Origin: Microcyclospora pomicola
Lineage: Eukaryota; Ascomycota; Dothideomycetes; Capnodiales
DNA: 64,000 nt
Direction of reading: 5' to 3'
Assembly (NCBI GenBank): GCA_002786065.1
Contig: NHNY01000023.1
Span: 62,001 to 126,000 of the forward strand
Translations under genes and position numbers: made by a program
The notes under the pieces: generated by a model
What the model saw: only the letters and a program-made list of their open reading frames with translations
Database searches by the model: none
Told to the model about the DNA's origin: nothing
Part shown: positions 10,701 to 20,913 of the stretch, piece by piece
Numbering within the stretch: the stretch's first letter is position 1
Layout: every line of letters starts with the position of its first letter

Positions 10701-11112
10701 GACTAGTGTGAAGGATCCCGAAAGCAGCGCTTCGTCTGCTGCTGGCGATGCTGCTCCTATTGGTGGTGACTCCAGCTCTTCGCAACCTGTGAAGGGTTCG
10801 TCGGTTGGCATTGGTATTGGTGCTTGTGCAGGTGCTGCCGTGTACGCCGTTGCGATGGTCTACATCGCCCGACGCTACCGCAAGCGCAGACAAAGCCGCA
10901 TGCGTGCCAGCTCGATGGGCGCTGAAGGCATGACCCAGGTGTCTGGAGGTGGCATGGGTGGCTACTTCATGTCCGGTGCCAACGGCCAGCGTCGCTCGGC
11001 CAGCAGTGGCGGGCGTGCTTCGCGAAACAGCGCCGGCAGCAACGGCCGCAGCGTTCGCGAGCAAGGCATCTCAAATCCCATCATGGCCGAGAACAGTCTT
11101 GGCTGGACATGA
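7750..11112 (+). CDS. msb2: Msb2-type transmembrane signalling mucin
   Basis: Single exon, 1120 residues. Family role: plasma-membrane sensor upstream of Cdc42 and the filamentation/invasion MAP-kinase pathway, sensing surface and wall cues. Residues 1-26 form a signal peptide ending near ADAAPA. Residues 40-850 are a Ser/Thr-rich mucin domain with tandem repeats, expected to be heavily O-glycosylated. About residues 860-980 are the conserved membrane-proximal domain (LIQVGFNYGLNYEFVIS, IFTYLPEGISYGL, NPDASVKTLMSMI), the hallmark of Msb2/MsbA. PIGGD and PVKGSSVGIGIG lead into one membrane span at about 1018-1040, followed by the stop-transfer run ARRYRKRRQ and a cytoplasmic tail of about 80 residues rich in Gly, Ser and Arg. 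It has the usual size and order for the family. The long pyrimidine-rich leader suggests post-transcriptional control (inference). Confidence 0.94.
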   Translation: MRTSTASWAAALAVMSAYGPVTTADAAPARQQNDMPRYYYPKHIKRQLFSNSSNDSPLDGLLGGDSSSTTTTTSPTHSSSVPQTTTSSSSSVALGGLLGALTTTSTSSSSSSHILTTAPSETHQSSTHASESHSSNGGSSSSSEDSESFPKSSSTTTDAGLLGSLLSTPGSSTTSTPTSSASSSASGLLTLLSSTSSTATTPTSSQASSASDLLPLLNSKSSTSTTPTSSASSSASDLLPLLNSKSSTGTTPTSSQSSSALNLLTLLSSTSTSATPASEHQSSQSTQSSQSSSAASTGSPLLTLLPTKSSSSISASSAVSSSHEQSEQFGQSTHSASTGASPSSALLPTLTLLSTSSSQSSVVDSTSSSSESGLLVGLSTILTGSGSAKATASATTTSAPSATFTSDGVTFTGHSASGESASPSSSAALLPSLTLGGSSGTHGSQTATSSDAGLLSGVLQSSSGTHGSQTATSSDAGLLSGILQSSILATDSSAASATATTTSASLSSGITFSGSNGGSSATAPPSVTSLSSLDLSSALSGVGSSLSGDVSGLSASITASLTSGLSSAVSTVLSGLTSGVTSSPPPTGSLSTITSSGSTFVVPTSDLPLGSSTSANVTAIVPIPNQSSSSSSGSASSVSASTTLSGSSASTTSSGSSAATTLSGSSASTTLSGSSASATSYSDSSASSSLTVLSSSGTANTTASATATSSSGSVSPSSDSSATGSASGSATVTSSSASASGSSSSASATASHSASVSTASATPYSSTSSTVSSTSVESSSVVTSHSTSTAPVSIVATGSDSATSMSIFTSIVYAPSSTSSSTSDIVMASGSTTTVSSSASGLPTAMPRLIQPPGGIPTVPVNTTLIQVGFNYGLNYEFVISQENSAQQIFTYLPEGISYGLSVGLTSITMKALMPYDTSSSQGYVTTLAQAYIPSDQVTALQQALHAPAALLYQNPDASVKTLMSMIDPTIPLIPGASLDQTSPTSVKDPESSASSAAGDAAPIGGDSSSSQPVKGSSVGIGIGACAGAAVYAVAMVYIARRYRKRRQSRMRASSMGAEGMTQVSGGGMGGYFMSGANGQRRSASSGGRASRNSAGSNGRSVREQGISNPIMAENSLGWT
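8227..8590 (+). repeat. Five ~75-bp repeats inside the mucin domain
   Basis: About five successive units of 22-27 codons, each LL-x-LL-(S/N)-S followed by a Thr/Ser tract ending PTSS-x-SSA. Units three and four share LLPLLNSKSS. Periodic leucines in a Ser/Thr background make these easy to see. Confidence 0.85.
9067..9210 (+). repeat. Near-identical 72-bp tandem duplication
   Basis: Two 24-codon copies (GTHGSQTATSSDAGLLSG...) begin at 9067 and 9139 and differ at only a few bases. The low divergence points to a recent slippage or unequal-exchange event. Confidence 0.93.
9676..9783 (+). repeat. Four 27-bp repeats (TTLSGSSAS)
   Basis: Four nine-codon units of the form TT-(L/S)-SGSSA-(S/A) in the mucin domain, degenerate at third positions. 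Confidence 0.85.
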
Positions 11113-12167
11113 GCGGTCCATGCATGAGTTCCCCGACCTGTCCCTCGCATTGATCCTCTCGTTTTAAGCCCGTCATTGTTTTTCTCCGTCGGCACTCAAT
11201 TCCTACATATCCACATCGAGATGTGCAGCTGTTGCTCGACTCCACCACCAACAGATATTCCAGCATCCTTCAACAAAATCTCGACACCAGTTCGACATAC
11301 AATTTTGCAACACCACATTATACCATATCTCCGGGACCCATCACGGGACATCGACTCTTTTCTTTTACCTTATCATATTCATCATTTTCTTCTTACTTCT
11401 CCTGCTACTACTACTACTACTATTAGACATGCCATCTGTCTCCATTGTGTGTGAGTGTGTGTAAACGGGCGAAGATGAACACGACCACAAGAAAAGTGGG
11501 GCCAAGCCTAGCCGAGGGCAGGATGATGATGGACTTCTCTCGCGAGAGGGAGAATGGATAACTTTCGAGTCAAGGAAGGGAAATGGGTGAAAAGGAAGAA
11601 TGGGAAAGGGTGGATATCGAGCCCGATTTTGTATCAAGACAGACATTACACCTTGCCTATCTATCTACCTACCTTCCAGAGGCCCACCATGTCTATCTTC
11701 CTTCTTCTTTCTTGCTTCTCCCCATCTTAATAGCCTTTGCGACTTTGCACATCTCCGTCCTCTGCTACTTATGGAGCTCCCTGCCTCCCCCTTCCACGCT
11801 CGACCGCAAGGTCCCTTTCTGTGCGTCGAGCTACCTAGTTACCTCGAGCTTCTAATCGTGCTATCGCCGGCCCCGCCAGCCACGACTGTGCAGAGGGACT
11901 GCGGTGCAAGAAGCAGGACGACGACTGTGCATTACCGTACACGGTTTGATGGTTCGTGAGGACGGAGAGCGACGGACTAGACTCGTGTTGGTCGAGCGAG
12001 AGGTAGACTGGCTTGGCGATCTGGTTTGGTTTGGTCTGGTTTGTTTCTATCTGACTCTTTGTACAAGGATCGTGATTCTCTCTCTCGTTCTCCACTACTC
12101 GCTCGCTCGCTCGCTAGCTAGCTAAACACCCCTTGCCTACTCACTTCGTCACGGCATCGCATCGCAT
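11113..12167. other. Intergenic between convergent genes, with simple repeats
   Basis: 3' flanks of the mucin gene (plus) and the flavoprotein gene (minus). It holds a (CTA)n run at 11404-11423 and a (CTCG)n/(CTAG)n run at about 12098-12124. Short open frames are pyrimidine-rich and unconvincing. Confidence 0.6.
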
Positions 12168-14294
12168 TCAATAGGTGCGCTGCACCGGCGGCACGCTCTT
12201 GCACTCGGCCTCGTCGAGCGTCGCGCTCGTCACGCCGCGGTAGCGCAGCTGCACGTCGTCGCCCTCGCGGCGCTGCCAGGTCAGGCTGTGCTTCATCCAG
12301 CGGTCGTCGTCGCGGGCGGGGAAGTCCTCGCGGGCGTGGCTGCCGCGGCTCTCGGTGCGGGCGAGGGCGGCGGCGGCGGTCTGGGCGGCGCACGTCAGCA
12401 GGTTGCGCATCTCGAGCGTCTCGACGAGGTCCGAGTTCCAGATCAGGCTCTTGTCGCGCACGCACAGCTGCGTGGCGAAGGCGTGCTGGATGGCGGCGAG
12501 GCGATCGTTGCCGGCCGCGAGCGAGTCGTGCGTGCGGAAGACGGCGATGTCGGCTTGCATCACTTTCTGCATGTCGGTGCGCAGCTGCGCGGTGAAGGTG
12601 TCGCCGTCCGCGAGCCGGATCGCGTTCATCTCCGCCAGACTCGAGTGGCCGATGTCTGCGGGAGCGTCGAGATGGGGCATGCCGCGTTCGTGTTGGGCGG
12701 CGATGTCGAGCGCACAGGCGCGGCCGAAGACGACGATGTCGAGTAGACTGTTTGCGCCGAGACGATTGGCGCCATGGACGCTGACGGAGGCCACTTCGCC
12801 AGCTGCGTACAGGCCCGTGACCGGTTTCTCCTGGCCGGTGGTTTGGTCGACGTTGAGGACCTGGCCTTTGAAGTTGGTGGGCACGCCTCCCATGCAGTAA
12901 TGCACAGTTGGCAGGACGGGAATCGGTTCCTTGGTGATGTCGATGCCAGCGAAGACGGATGCTGTCTCGGCGATCCCTGGTAGGCGTTCATGGATGAGCT
13001 CTTTCGGTAGATGGCTGAGTTGGAGGTAGATGTGGTCCGCATCACTCCCACATCCTCGTCCTTCCCGAATCTCGATGTTCATGCTTCTCGCCACGACATC
13101 GCGAGATGCCAGGTCTTTGGCCGTCGGTGCGTATCTCTCCATGAAGCGTTCGCCTTTTGAATTGAGGAGATACCCGCCCTCTCCTCTGGCACCTTCGGTG
13201 ATGAGTACGCCGGCGCCGTAAATTCCAGATGGATGGAACTGGACAAATTCAAAGTCTTGGTTGGGGAGACCTGCCCTAGCCACCATTGCCTGTAAAATGT
13301 CGTCAGCGATGGAATATCGAAGGTATGATTCAGTCTCGCAGAACTTACATTGCCATCTCCAGTCGAAGTATGAGCCGATGTACATGAAAAGTAAGCTCTG
13401 CCATACCCACCAGTCGCCAGAACTGTATTCTTGGCGAAGATCCTGTGTAATGTGCCGTCCTCCATAGACATGCACAGCACGCCTACACAAGCCCCGTCCA
13501 CCATCAACAAATCTATACAGAAATACTCAATGAAGAAGTTCGTGTTATGCTGTATCATGATGCATGTTAGCCAACCCACGCCTCAATTCCAGCCCTGCGG
13601 CTCTCCAACCGCATTTGCAGAGACATACCTTCAAACTCTGACCATAGAGCGTATGCAGCATAGCATGACCCGTCCGATCCGCCGCCGCACAACATCGATA
13701 TGCCTGTCCGCCTTTTCCGTACTCCAAGCTCTGACCTCCTAGAGCGCGTTGATACACGCGCCCATCCTCGGTACGCGAGAAAGGCATGCCGTAGTTCTCC
13801 AGCTCATACACCGTCTGAGGCGCCTCACGACACATGTAGTGGATTGCGTCCTGATCGCCCAGCCAATCACTCCCCTTGACCGTATCGTACATATGCCACC
13901 GCCAGTCGTCCTTGGTCATATTGCCCAGCGCCGCATTGATCCCGCCTTGTGCGGCCACCGTGTGCGAGCGCGTGGGGAAGAGCTTGGTGATACATGCTGT
14001 TTCCAGCCCAGACTCCGCGAGTCCGACCGCTGCGCGTAGCCCTGCACCGCCCGCGCCCACCACAATGGCATCGTAGTGGTGGTCTATCACAGGGAAGTCT
14101 GGGGTTGGAGCTGCTGCAGAAGTCGTTGCTCGTCTTCGCTGCGATTGGCCAAGGTATGTCCTTCGTTGTTGCGAGGCGCATTGCTCTACTTTGTGTCGCC
14201 GAAGGGTTTGGCCAGAGCGTGAGATTGACGAAGGGGGAGGGCGGACGACCAAGGAGAGGTCGAGCCAGGTCTTGCTCAACAGAGACCGCGCCAT
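12168..14294 (-). CDS. sdhA: Succinate dehydrogenase flavoprotein subunit, mitochondrial
   Basis: Complex II subunit that oxidises succinate to fumarate in the TCA cycle and passes electrons to the Fe-S subunit. Exons (minus) are 14294-13629, 13549-13349 and 13289-12168; introns are 79 nt (GTATGT...ACAG) and 59 nt (GTAAGT...ACAG), both phase 0. The protein has 662 residues, matching family size. Residues 1-55 are an Arg-rich presequence. The dinucleotide-binding motif GAGGAGLR starts near residue 80, and the covalent FAD histidine is H111 in [26 protein letters not shown] and the substrate-site region [13 protein letters not shown] are intact. The last 450 coding bases are far richer in G/C at third positions than the first exon. 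An ATG six-codon frame at 14541-14521 lies in the presumed leader. Confidence 0.96.
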
Positions 14295-15586
14295 ATCGAC
14301 TTCTCTACGTGTAAGGGTGACAGCTGAGACTGGCGAGAATGCGGGAAGAGCTCAGCGGCCTTGTCAAGCTGGCAGCGCCGCCTTGGAAGAGAAATGAAAG
14401 CAAGCCGAGAGAAAGAATAGCAAGAAGGGCCGGCTGTCAATGGCGAGGCAGACCAGGAACAAGTAGTAATAGTCCAATCCCCGGACCAAACTCGGCATCA
14501 AATCGCGTTGGACATGAATTGTCTTACCTCCTGCCTATTTCCATGACTACCCCAGGGTCCCATTCACTAGCTCCTCGTGGAGAGAGCAGCAGTGGAGACC
14601 GCGTGTGGGAATAAAGAGAGATGATCACGAAGTTTGGACGATGATGTTGCCCCAGATCTGCCCGCTGTGGGGGTGACATCTTAAAGCCGGACGGCTTTAT
14701 TTCCCTGGGGTCATTGATGGAGACCTCAGGCACACCGTCGCTCTCTATATCGGTAATACGAGTCAATTTAGGGTGTTGTTCATGTCCATGTTTCCACTGT
14801 AGAAGAGCCGGTTTCGGTCGCCTACGAGGACGACGCATGCACTCAAGGTATACCACGATCGAATTGGTAACGGAAACACCTTCGAGTACCCGACGACAGT
14901 ACGTCCACGGCATCTGTGCTGGCCATAGATGCAAATATGAAGCATGTCTACTAATTAATCTTCTCTCACTTTCTCTTCCAACATTATAGCCATTGCGATG
15001 GACTAGGTCTTGTCTACGCCAGATCCCCCTGCTCTCGCTATGGCCACGCATCAGTGAAACCACTGTCGAGGAAGAGCTCTCCAAAGACCTGCGCGGTTCT
15101 CGTCATTGCCAGTCTGGTATATCATGATCGCCATCCACAAACCATGGATCTAGATGAGCAGCATCGGTATGCCGAAGCTGTCGGGTAAGCCGCGGACAAT
15201 GTGCAAATTGCCATACAGATTCGGTCGAAACTCTTCCCTGCGATGGGCGACTGAGTCATTCTGTATTACTGCCGCGAGCCACATGTCAGCGGTGGCCGCA
15301 GGTCAGATGCTAGAGATGAGTTACCGGAGTGGCGATCGAGGCGTACAGAATTCGAGCTAGGCAGTCTAGGGCATGCGTGGATCAACGTATTGGAGACCCT
15401 ACCAGCTGAACATGTGGGACACTTATTCTCCATGGCACACTTCCTGCACCCATAATTCATTGTACAACATCAAACGTTGCAGTAGATCGACGTCTCACAG
15501 TGTTGGAGTGTAGAGGCCATGAAACGAGGGGCCTGAGCATGCTTCCCTCCTCGATACGAAGAAGTGTACTCCAATCAGAAGCGATC
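14295..15586. other. Intergenic, promoter side of sdhA
   Basis: Holds the sdhA leader and promoter and the 3' flank of the LysM gene. A 186-codon minus-strand frame (15084-14524) begins with TTG and resembles no family. It is not called. Confidence 0.5.
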
Positions 15587-17497
15587 TCAATCGTCCTTCC
15601 CAGCTTTGCTTGGATCTCTGGTTGCCTGTCCACGTTCCCGAACAACAGCACTCGAAGTCGACCATGCAGTACTTTGAGCTGGCCCGACATGCACAACGCT
15701 TGCTTGCCTGCCTCTTCGGCGGTCAGACTCTTCTCCTTCATCGTCGCCAATCTCAAACTCATCAGTCATCTCAATCAGATCTCCGATCCCGCCAGCGCCA
15801 CGGCCTGGAGCTCCAACAGACGCCCGGGCCGCTTGCTGTCGATCGGTCGATTGAGTAGCCTTGGTCGCCATGCGCCGCATCCAACTCTCGATCTGACCGC
15901 CTACATTCTCGAGGTTGAGAGGCTTGCCTGCAACTGGGGTGGTGGCTCCTGAGCCGAGATTCGACCCCACTGGCGTCGGATAATCTGTGTAGAGTGGCAT
16001 TTCCGGTGCAAGTAAAGATTGCTGGTGGCGAGGGGGAGCAACATCAGGGAGGTGCTTAGCAAATAGCTTGTTCAGCCCATCCTGCGCCGGGCCTGGATTT
16101 CGGACATTCTTGTTCATCGTACCCACACCTCCTGGTCCAGCAAGATAAGCTGGAAAATAGCCATTATCTGCATTACTGAGCTTCCGAGGGCGAGCGTTCC
16201 GAGAAGGCGGTGCTGGTCGACCTGGTGAGTGAGATGCTGGTCCGAGCAGATCATCAGCTGCCGAACGAACAAGGTCAAGAGAGGTAGAAGGTGAGTCGAA
16301 GTCGGAATAGCTGTTGCTTTTCCGCCGAGCGGGAGGAAAGTAGCCCAGGTTCTTGCGAGAAAGACGTGCGATCTCAGTAGGTTTAGTCGTACCAGGAAGC
16401 AGGACCCATGAGTCATGATGCCACGGAGGTCCTTGATCTTGATGCGAAGTGCTCACCGACGGTACCTTGTTACTGGTGTTTGTAGACACGGAGCTAGTCC
16501 TATTTCGACTCTGTTCATCCGTTCCGTCTAGCGAAGAAGTGCTGAGATTTGGTACTTCCTCTGCCTGACCTGCGGAAAGAGCCTCGAGTTCTGAACCGAG
16601 CAGGTTCACAGCCTCTGGACCAGCGACAGGCTTACCTTTCACTGAGCAGCCGTCTACTGGTAAGATGATGGTTGTCTTCGATTGCACCGTATCGTTCGGC
16701 CACATCCTGTTAGCTTTGCGTAGTGTATTTGCCGTACAATTGTATTTGATGGTCAGGCCTGCGAGTGTGTCGTTCTTCTCGACGTGATGAACATAGACCA
16801 GGGCGTCTCTTTCCTCATTGTCGCCTGGTGGCGCAGAGACAGTCGCTCGGTCATCTGACGATCTTCGCTTGAATCTGCCAAGTGCATCTGCATAACTGCT
16901 CTCTTGTCGCGTAAGCAAATCTCGACGCTTTTGAGCTCGGAATGCTGCTACCTTCTCTTCTCGTGTCCCAGTTCCCACATCTCCAATCGTCGGGAGTGCA
17001 GGGGAGGAACCCGGACCCCATTGGCCTGGCGTTGCACTCGGTTGAGTCCGATGTTGGCGCGCGGGACCAGATGACTTGCGCACACGTGTTTGGCCGCCCT
17101 TCGCAGTTGACCCCTCATTCCCAAGAAGATCAGAAGCTATGCCTTGAAGTGCTGTCCAAGAGCTACCCCAAAGGTCTGAGAACGAGTTCGAGGATTGTAA
17201 GACCGCACCCTTCTGTCTTCTGCCAGCATCTCTGCCAACAGATCCTCCAGGCGTCACCGTACGCCGATCGTGGCGTGAAGAAGGTCTTGAAAGATGTCCC
17301 GGCGGTATCGGGGAAGCTGATCGGCTGTCGTAAGGCGACAATGCTGGCGAACCTTGTGACGTCGTTGGGTCAAGATGAACGAATGAGGAACCACCGTCTC
17401 CGACATCACTCAGGCCAGAGATGAGGCGGCGGGTTCGCGGTCTTAGGGAGGAAGTGGTGGCAGGGGTCGAGCTATTGCGAACATTGCTGGTGTTCAT
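15587..17497 (-). CDS. LysM-domain protein, probably intracellular
   Basis: Single exon, 636 residues, ATG at 17497. Residues 1-230 are disordered (Ser, Pro, Arg). One LysM module lies at about 235-283: HHVEKNDTLAGLTIKYNC, a central KANRMW and a terminal IILPVDGC. The rest is low-complexity Ser/Pro sequence, and the end is acidic (DEFEIGDDEGEESDRR) and then basic. There is no signal peptide, so this is not a chitin-binding effector; it fits the fungal intracellular LysM family whose function is poorly known. Membrane or trafficking roles suggested for animal LysMD proteins are only analogy. It lies in tandem with sdhA on the minus strand. Confidence 0.82.
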   Translation of the reverse strand: MNTSNVRNSSTPATTSSLRPRTRRLISGLSDVGDGGSSFVHLDPTTSQGSPALSPYDSRSASPIPPGHLSRPSSRHDRRTVTPGGSVGRDAGRRQKGAVLQSSNSFSDLWGSSWTALQGIASDLLGNEGSTAKGGQTRVRKSSGPARQHRTQPSATPGQWGPGSSPALPTIGDVGTGTREEKVAAFRAQKRRDLLTRQESSYADALGRFKRRSSDDRATVSAPPGDNEERDALVYVHHVEKNDTLAGLTIKYNCTANTLRKANRMWPNDTVQSKTTIILPVDGCSVKGKPVAGPEAVNLLGSELEALSAGQAEEVPNLSTSSLDGTDEQSRNRTSSVSTNTSNKVPSVSTSHQDQGPPWHHDSWVLLPGTTKPTEIARLSRKNLGYFPPARRKSNSYSDFDSPSTSLDLVRSAADDLLGPASHSPGRPAPPSRNARPRKLSNADNGYFPAYLAGPGGVGTMNKNVRNPGPAQDGLNKLFAKHLPDVAPPRHQQSLLAPEMPLYTDYPTPVGSNLGSGATTPVAGKPLNLENVGGQIESWMRRMATKATQSTDRQQAARASVGAPGRGAGGIGDLIEMTDEFEIGDDEGEESDRRRGRQASVVHVGPAQSTAWSTSSAVVRERGQATRDPSKAGKDD

Positions 17498-18358
17498 AGC
17501 CGGCTAAGCAACAGCTGAAAGTAGGTGGATGCATGTGGCAGACGTAGTCCAGCGGAAGGTCGAGTCCGATCCTTGTCAATCACATTCCAGATCGCCTATG
17601 TACATCGCTGGCGTGGGAATACGTGTCAAGACGAAGTCAGAATGGGGGATTCTATATGTGACGTGCGCATGGGAGTCGTAGCCTCGAGCGGCATATGCGT
17701 CGTTGTTATCGGCGCTTCCCGTTTCACCTGACACAACCAGGGCTGAGGATGTATGCCGAAGTGGCCCCCACCCTCCGAATGTCTTCTTTGGGCTTTTGTA
17801 CTGTACAAACACTTGCGTCTGTATGCAAGAGCTGCTCGAAACATAGTGGTCACAGATTGGTCAAGTGTTAGTGGGCAGTTTCTCACACAGCTCCTAGTAC
17901 TGAAGGTGCCTATAAGTCATAGCACTTTAACCTTGCACTGGGGAAGGTGGGCACTTGCGCAGGATATCATGGTACGCCGCGTCACGCATCCAGAACTGCA
18001 TGCGATTGATTCCAGACTATGGGAGCTTTTGATTTGTATTATCGAGGTAGGAAACAGCTTCGACAACTTTACCATGGTGGAAATGCATTCAGGCTCGCTA
18101 GCCTTCACGAAAGAACGCTCTTTGCATACAGTAATGTTCGCCAACATAGCCGTTTCCCGAGCTGATCTGGCGCGTTTGTGGCCTTGAATGATGAAATCAC
18201 TCAATGCCCTCCCAAATCACATCCAGCTCTGTCCAGGGCACGCGCTCAGACTCGTGATGCAAGAAGCAGAGTTCGCAGTCATCAAGACGGTAACAGCGCA
18301 GGCCCCTACAAGATAGGTCTGACACACCATATTGTTTCAAAAGTGTCCGATTTGATCC
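17498..18358. other. Intergenic, no supportable gene
   Basis: Promoter side of the LysM gene and 3' flank of the next minus-strand gene. Short frames on both strands lack motifs. Confidence 0.5.
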
Positions 18359-18874
18359 TCACAGCCAGTTTTTGTTGGTGTGCTCTGCGAGCGCAAGCAC
18401 AGCGGCTAGGAATTCTGGCTGCTCAAGATCCGGGTTGATGGACTGTAGTGACAGCACCGGCAGAAAGTTCATTTCCTCATGGTCAGTAAACATGATATGT
18501 ATGCTGTGTGGGCTGATCGATTGCCAGAATTGAGTCAGGTCATATATCTGCCAGCAGCACCGTAAGTGACCGCTTATGCTGACATGCACGTCGATTTTTG
18601 GAGAAGATTGCAGATATGGGAGAGCAGTATATACCCAGCGAAGCAGCGGGACGAAGTCGAAGTCCGACATGATCATCATGAAACTGTTATCCTCGAGGAA
18701 CATTTGGAAAGACTCTCGACGCAGCATTCCATAGACACGTGCGATCGCAGGCGGTACAGCCATCTTGATGGCTTCATTTCTATGGTACCCGCGAATCTCG
18801 AATTCCTCGTTCTGGGGCACTATGTGCTGCAAAATGCGCCTGCGCGGTGTTGGAGTCAGCTTGCCGAACGACAT
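18359..18874 (-). CDS. F-box-like / 2EXR-like orphan protein
   Basis: 171 residues, ATG at 18874 with an in-frame stop shortly upstream. The start (FGKLTPTPRRRILQHIV) and the later PPAIARVYGMLRRESFQMFLEDNSF follow the pattern of the large fungal family in which a short F-box- or 2EXR-like N-terminus is followed by 'ancestor rebuilt as a field-note' type divergent repeats with a Tyr/Phe-rich middle. No C-terminal domain is recognised. It is shorter than most family members. Function is unknown; recruitment to an SCF ubiquitin ligase would be speculation. The amino-acid mix looks coding, but the call rests on a loose pattern. Confidence 0.55.
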   Translation of the reverse strand: MSFGKLTPTPRRRILQHIVPQNEEFEIRGYHRNEAIKMAVPPAIARVYGMLRRESFQMFLEDNSFMMIMSDFDFVPLLRWVYTALPYLQSSPKIDVHVSISGHLRCCWQIYDLTQFWQSISPHSIHIMFTDHEEMNFLPVLSLQSINPDLEQPEFLAAVLALAEHTNKNWL

Positions 18875-19175
18875 CGTATGCTATCTGTGTAGCAAGCTGT
18901 GGTATAATGTGGCGGGCAAAGTCGAGCATCAAGTTGTTGACGTCCAGTGGCGGTTCCGAATTCGTGCCATGAGGGTGGTAGCATTAGGTGGTCTGAACAT
19001 AGATTGTACTATTCTGTACTTAGAAGGCTTTTCGAAGTCCCGCCTGTGTTGACGGGTTATGCTGCATGCATCACCAAGGTAGTGGAGTTTGAGTGGCGTG
19101 CCGATCGTGTGATGCCAGACATGGAGCCTGTCAACGGTCAATCGGTCGCATGATCGTTGCGACCCAACATAAACG
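18875..19175. other. Short intergenic gap
   Basis: About 300 bases between two minus-strand genes: promoter of the orphan and 3' flank of the glutamate kinase. Nothing else is seen. Confidence 0.5.
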
Positions 19176-20599
19176 TTAAGCATCAACATATTGACTCAAT
19201 CTTCCAATGCTGAATCTTCTTTCGGCACTCTGCGGCGTCACTGGTCGGCTGGACTCTCGTTTGAAGAGGGCGATGCTCTCCCGCAAAGCGATATACTCGC
19301 TGTCCGCATACCCTAACAACTCAGCAATCTGACTGCTCTTCACGCCCATGATACGCTTAATCTCTGTTGCTGAATAATTGACCAGCGCTCTTCCGATCTC
19401 CACGGCGTCAGCGTGTGGTGAGTCACGACTTGGCAAGACAGACACACGAACACACTCATGCTGTCCGAAGTGGCCATCGACGTCGATGACACCTACAGGC
19501 AACAGACCTGCCTTGCTGGTGATGGCTGAATGTGCGCCAGCGTCAATGTAGATGGTTCCGTGAGGTGTCAAACCATGGAGGAGCCAAAAGTAGCGATCGC
19601 GGATCGGGTGGAGGTCGGGAAGGAAGCGAGTGTGAAGAGGTGGCAGAGCGGACATGTCCTGTCGTGCTGCCGTTGCACCATTCAGGACAGCAGCGACATG
19701 TAGAGATGGCTCCTTGGGCATGGGTGCAGGCAGTTCGCCACTACTTTCCATACTTCTCGTCAACGACTTTTGAGCTTCTGCGTATCGTACGATCGCTGCG
19801 ATGTTCCCCGGCTTGCTGCTTCTTGTGATGACCGTGGTGACGCCAGCAGCCGTGGCCAATCTTGCAGCAACAATTTTGGTGCTCATGCCTCCGGTCCCTA
19901 GCGAGCTTCCTGCACTAGACGTATCGGCGGCAAGCTCTGCGATGTCCTCCACGACCTCTATTGGTTTTGCGTCGGGGTTGTTTCGCGGATTCTTATCATA
20001 TAGACAATCCACATCTGTCATGAGAAACAGATAATCCGCCTGAACCATCCCCGCTGTAATTGCACTCAGGGTATCATTGTCACCGAACTTGATCTCTTGC
20101 ACGCTCAACGTATCGTTCTCGTTGACGATTGGTATGACCCCCATATCCAGTAGCTCGCCGAAGGTGTTCTGTGCATTCAAATACTGCGTGCGGTCCGCGA
20201 TATCGTTCCTCGTGAGCAAGATCTGTGCGACAGGCTGTCGCATATGCGAAAACAGTTGGTCCCACATACTCATGAGCTTACATTGGCCTATCGCTGCCAG
20301 CGCTTGGACTTGCGGTAGGTGCTTGGGTCGACGTTCCATGTCCATCTGGCGGAGTGCCATGCCAATGGCACCCGACGAACAAATGACGACTCTGTGGCCA
20401 TCATGGCGGAGCGAGATGGCAGTTTCGACGATGGTGGACAGCGTTGAGAGGAGAGGTTCATGCGTCTTTTCGTCGACGATGGAGGAAGTGCCTATGTACG
20501 ATCAGAAAAGTGACCATGGACGTTCATCGGAGTGCCTCAAAAAGGCTGCGCATGCTAGATACCGAGCTTAATGACGATGGTTAGATGATGTTTCTTCAT
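19176..20599 (-). CDS. pro1: Glutamate 5-kinase
   Basis: First step of proline synthesis: ATP-dependent phosphorylation of glutamate to glutamyl-5-phosphate. Exons (minus) are 20599-20563 (only 37 nt) and 20491-19176. The 71-nt intron splits a Gly codon after IVIKLG, rebuilding the IKLGTSSIVD nucleotide-binding start. The product has 450 residues. The amino-acid kinase domain (about 1-280) shows SSGAIGMAL, VNENDTLSVQEIKFGDND, the LMTDVDCLYDKNP segment and GTGGMSTKIVAAR. A C-terminal PUA domain follows (about 320-410; GTIYIDAGAHSAI, LLPVGVIDVDG). This architecture is normal for yeast Pro1. It is divergent from the TIP41 gene, with about 314 bases between start codons. The short first exon is easily missed by gene finders. 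Confidence 0.95.
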
Positions 20600-20913
20600 A
20601 TTCGCGAACACTATCCCTGTTTGACGCAATACAGTCTCATAGTGTAGGAAGAACCGCTCTTATATCACAAAGCACTGGATCATGTGGATTGTGTTCGTAC
20701 GCCCTGTGAATCACCTACAAGCGTGTTATAGCCGATAAAGGCGGGCGTCATCTGAACTTTTTAGAGACTGCGGTCTCGCACTCTGAACCCTATCGGAGCA
20801 GGCGGCCCCAACTTCGAGCTTCCACTTGAGCGGCCTCAAACATTACGCCTTCACCAATAATTCACACAGCCCATCGACTGCACAGGCTGACAGACACCAC
20901 GAGGGAGGAGACC
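20600..20913. promoter_or_regulatory. Shared promoter region of pro1 and tip41
   Basis: 314 bases between divergent start codons, so both promoters must lie here or overlap the genes. I could not identify a specific factor site by eye. Confidence 0.6.

Noticed and set aside
14524-15084. 186-codon minus-strand frame upstream of sdhA
   Set aside because: Starts with TTG, matches no family and covers the sdhA promoter/leader.
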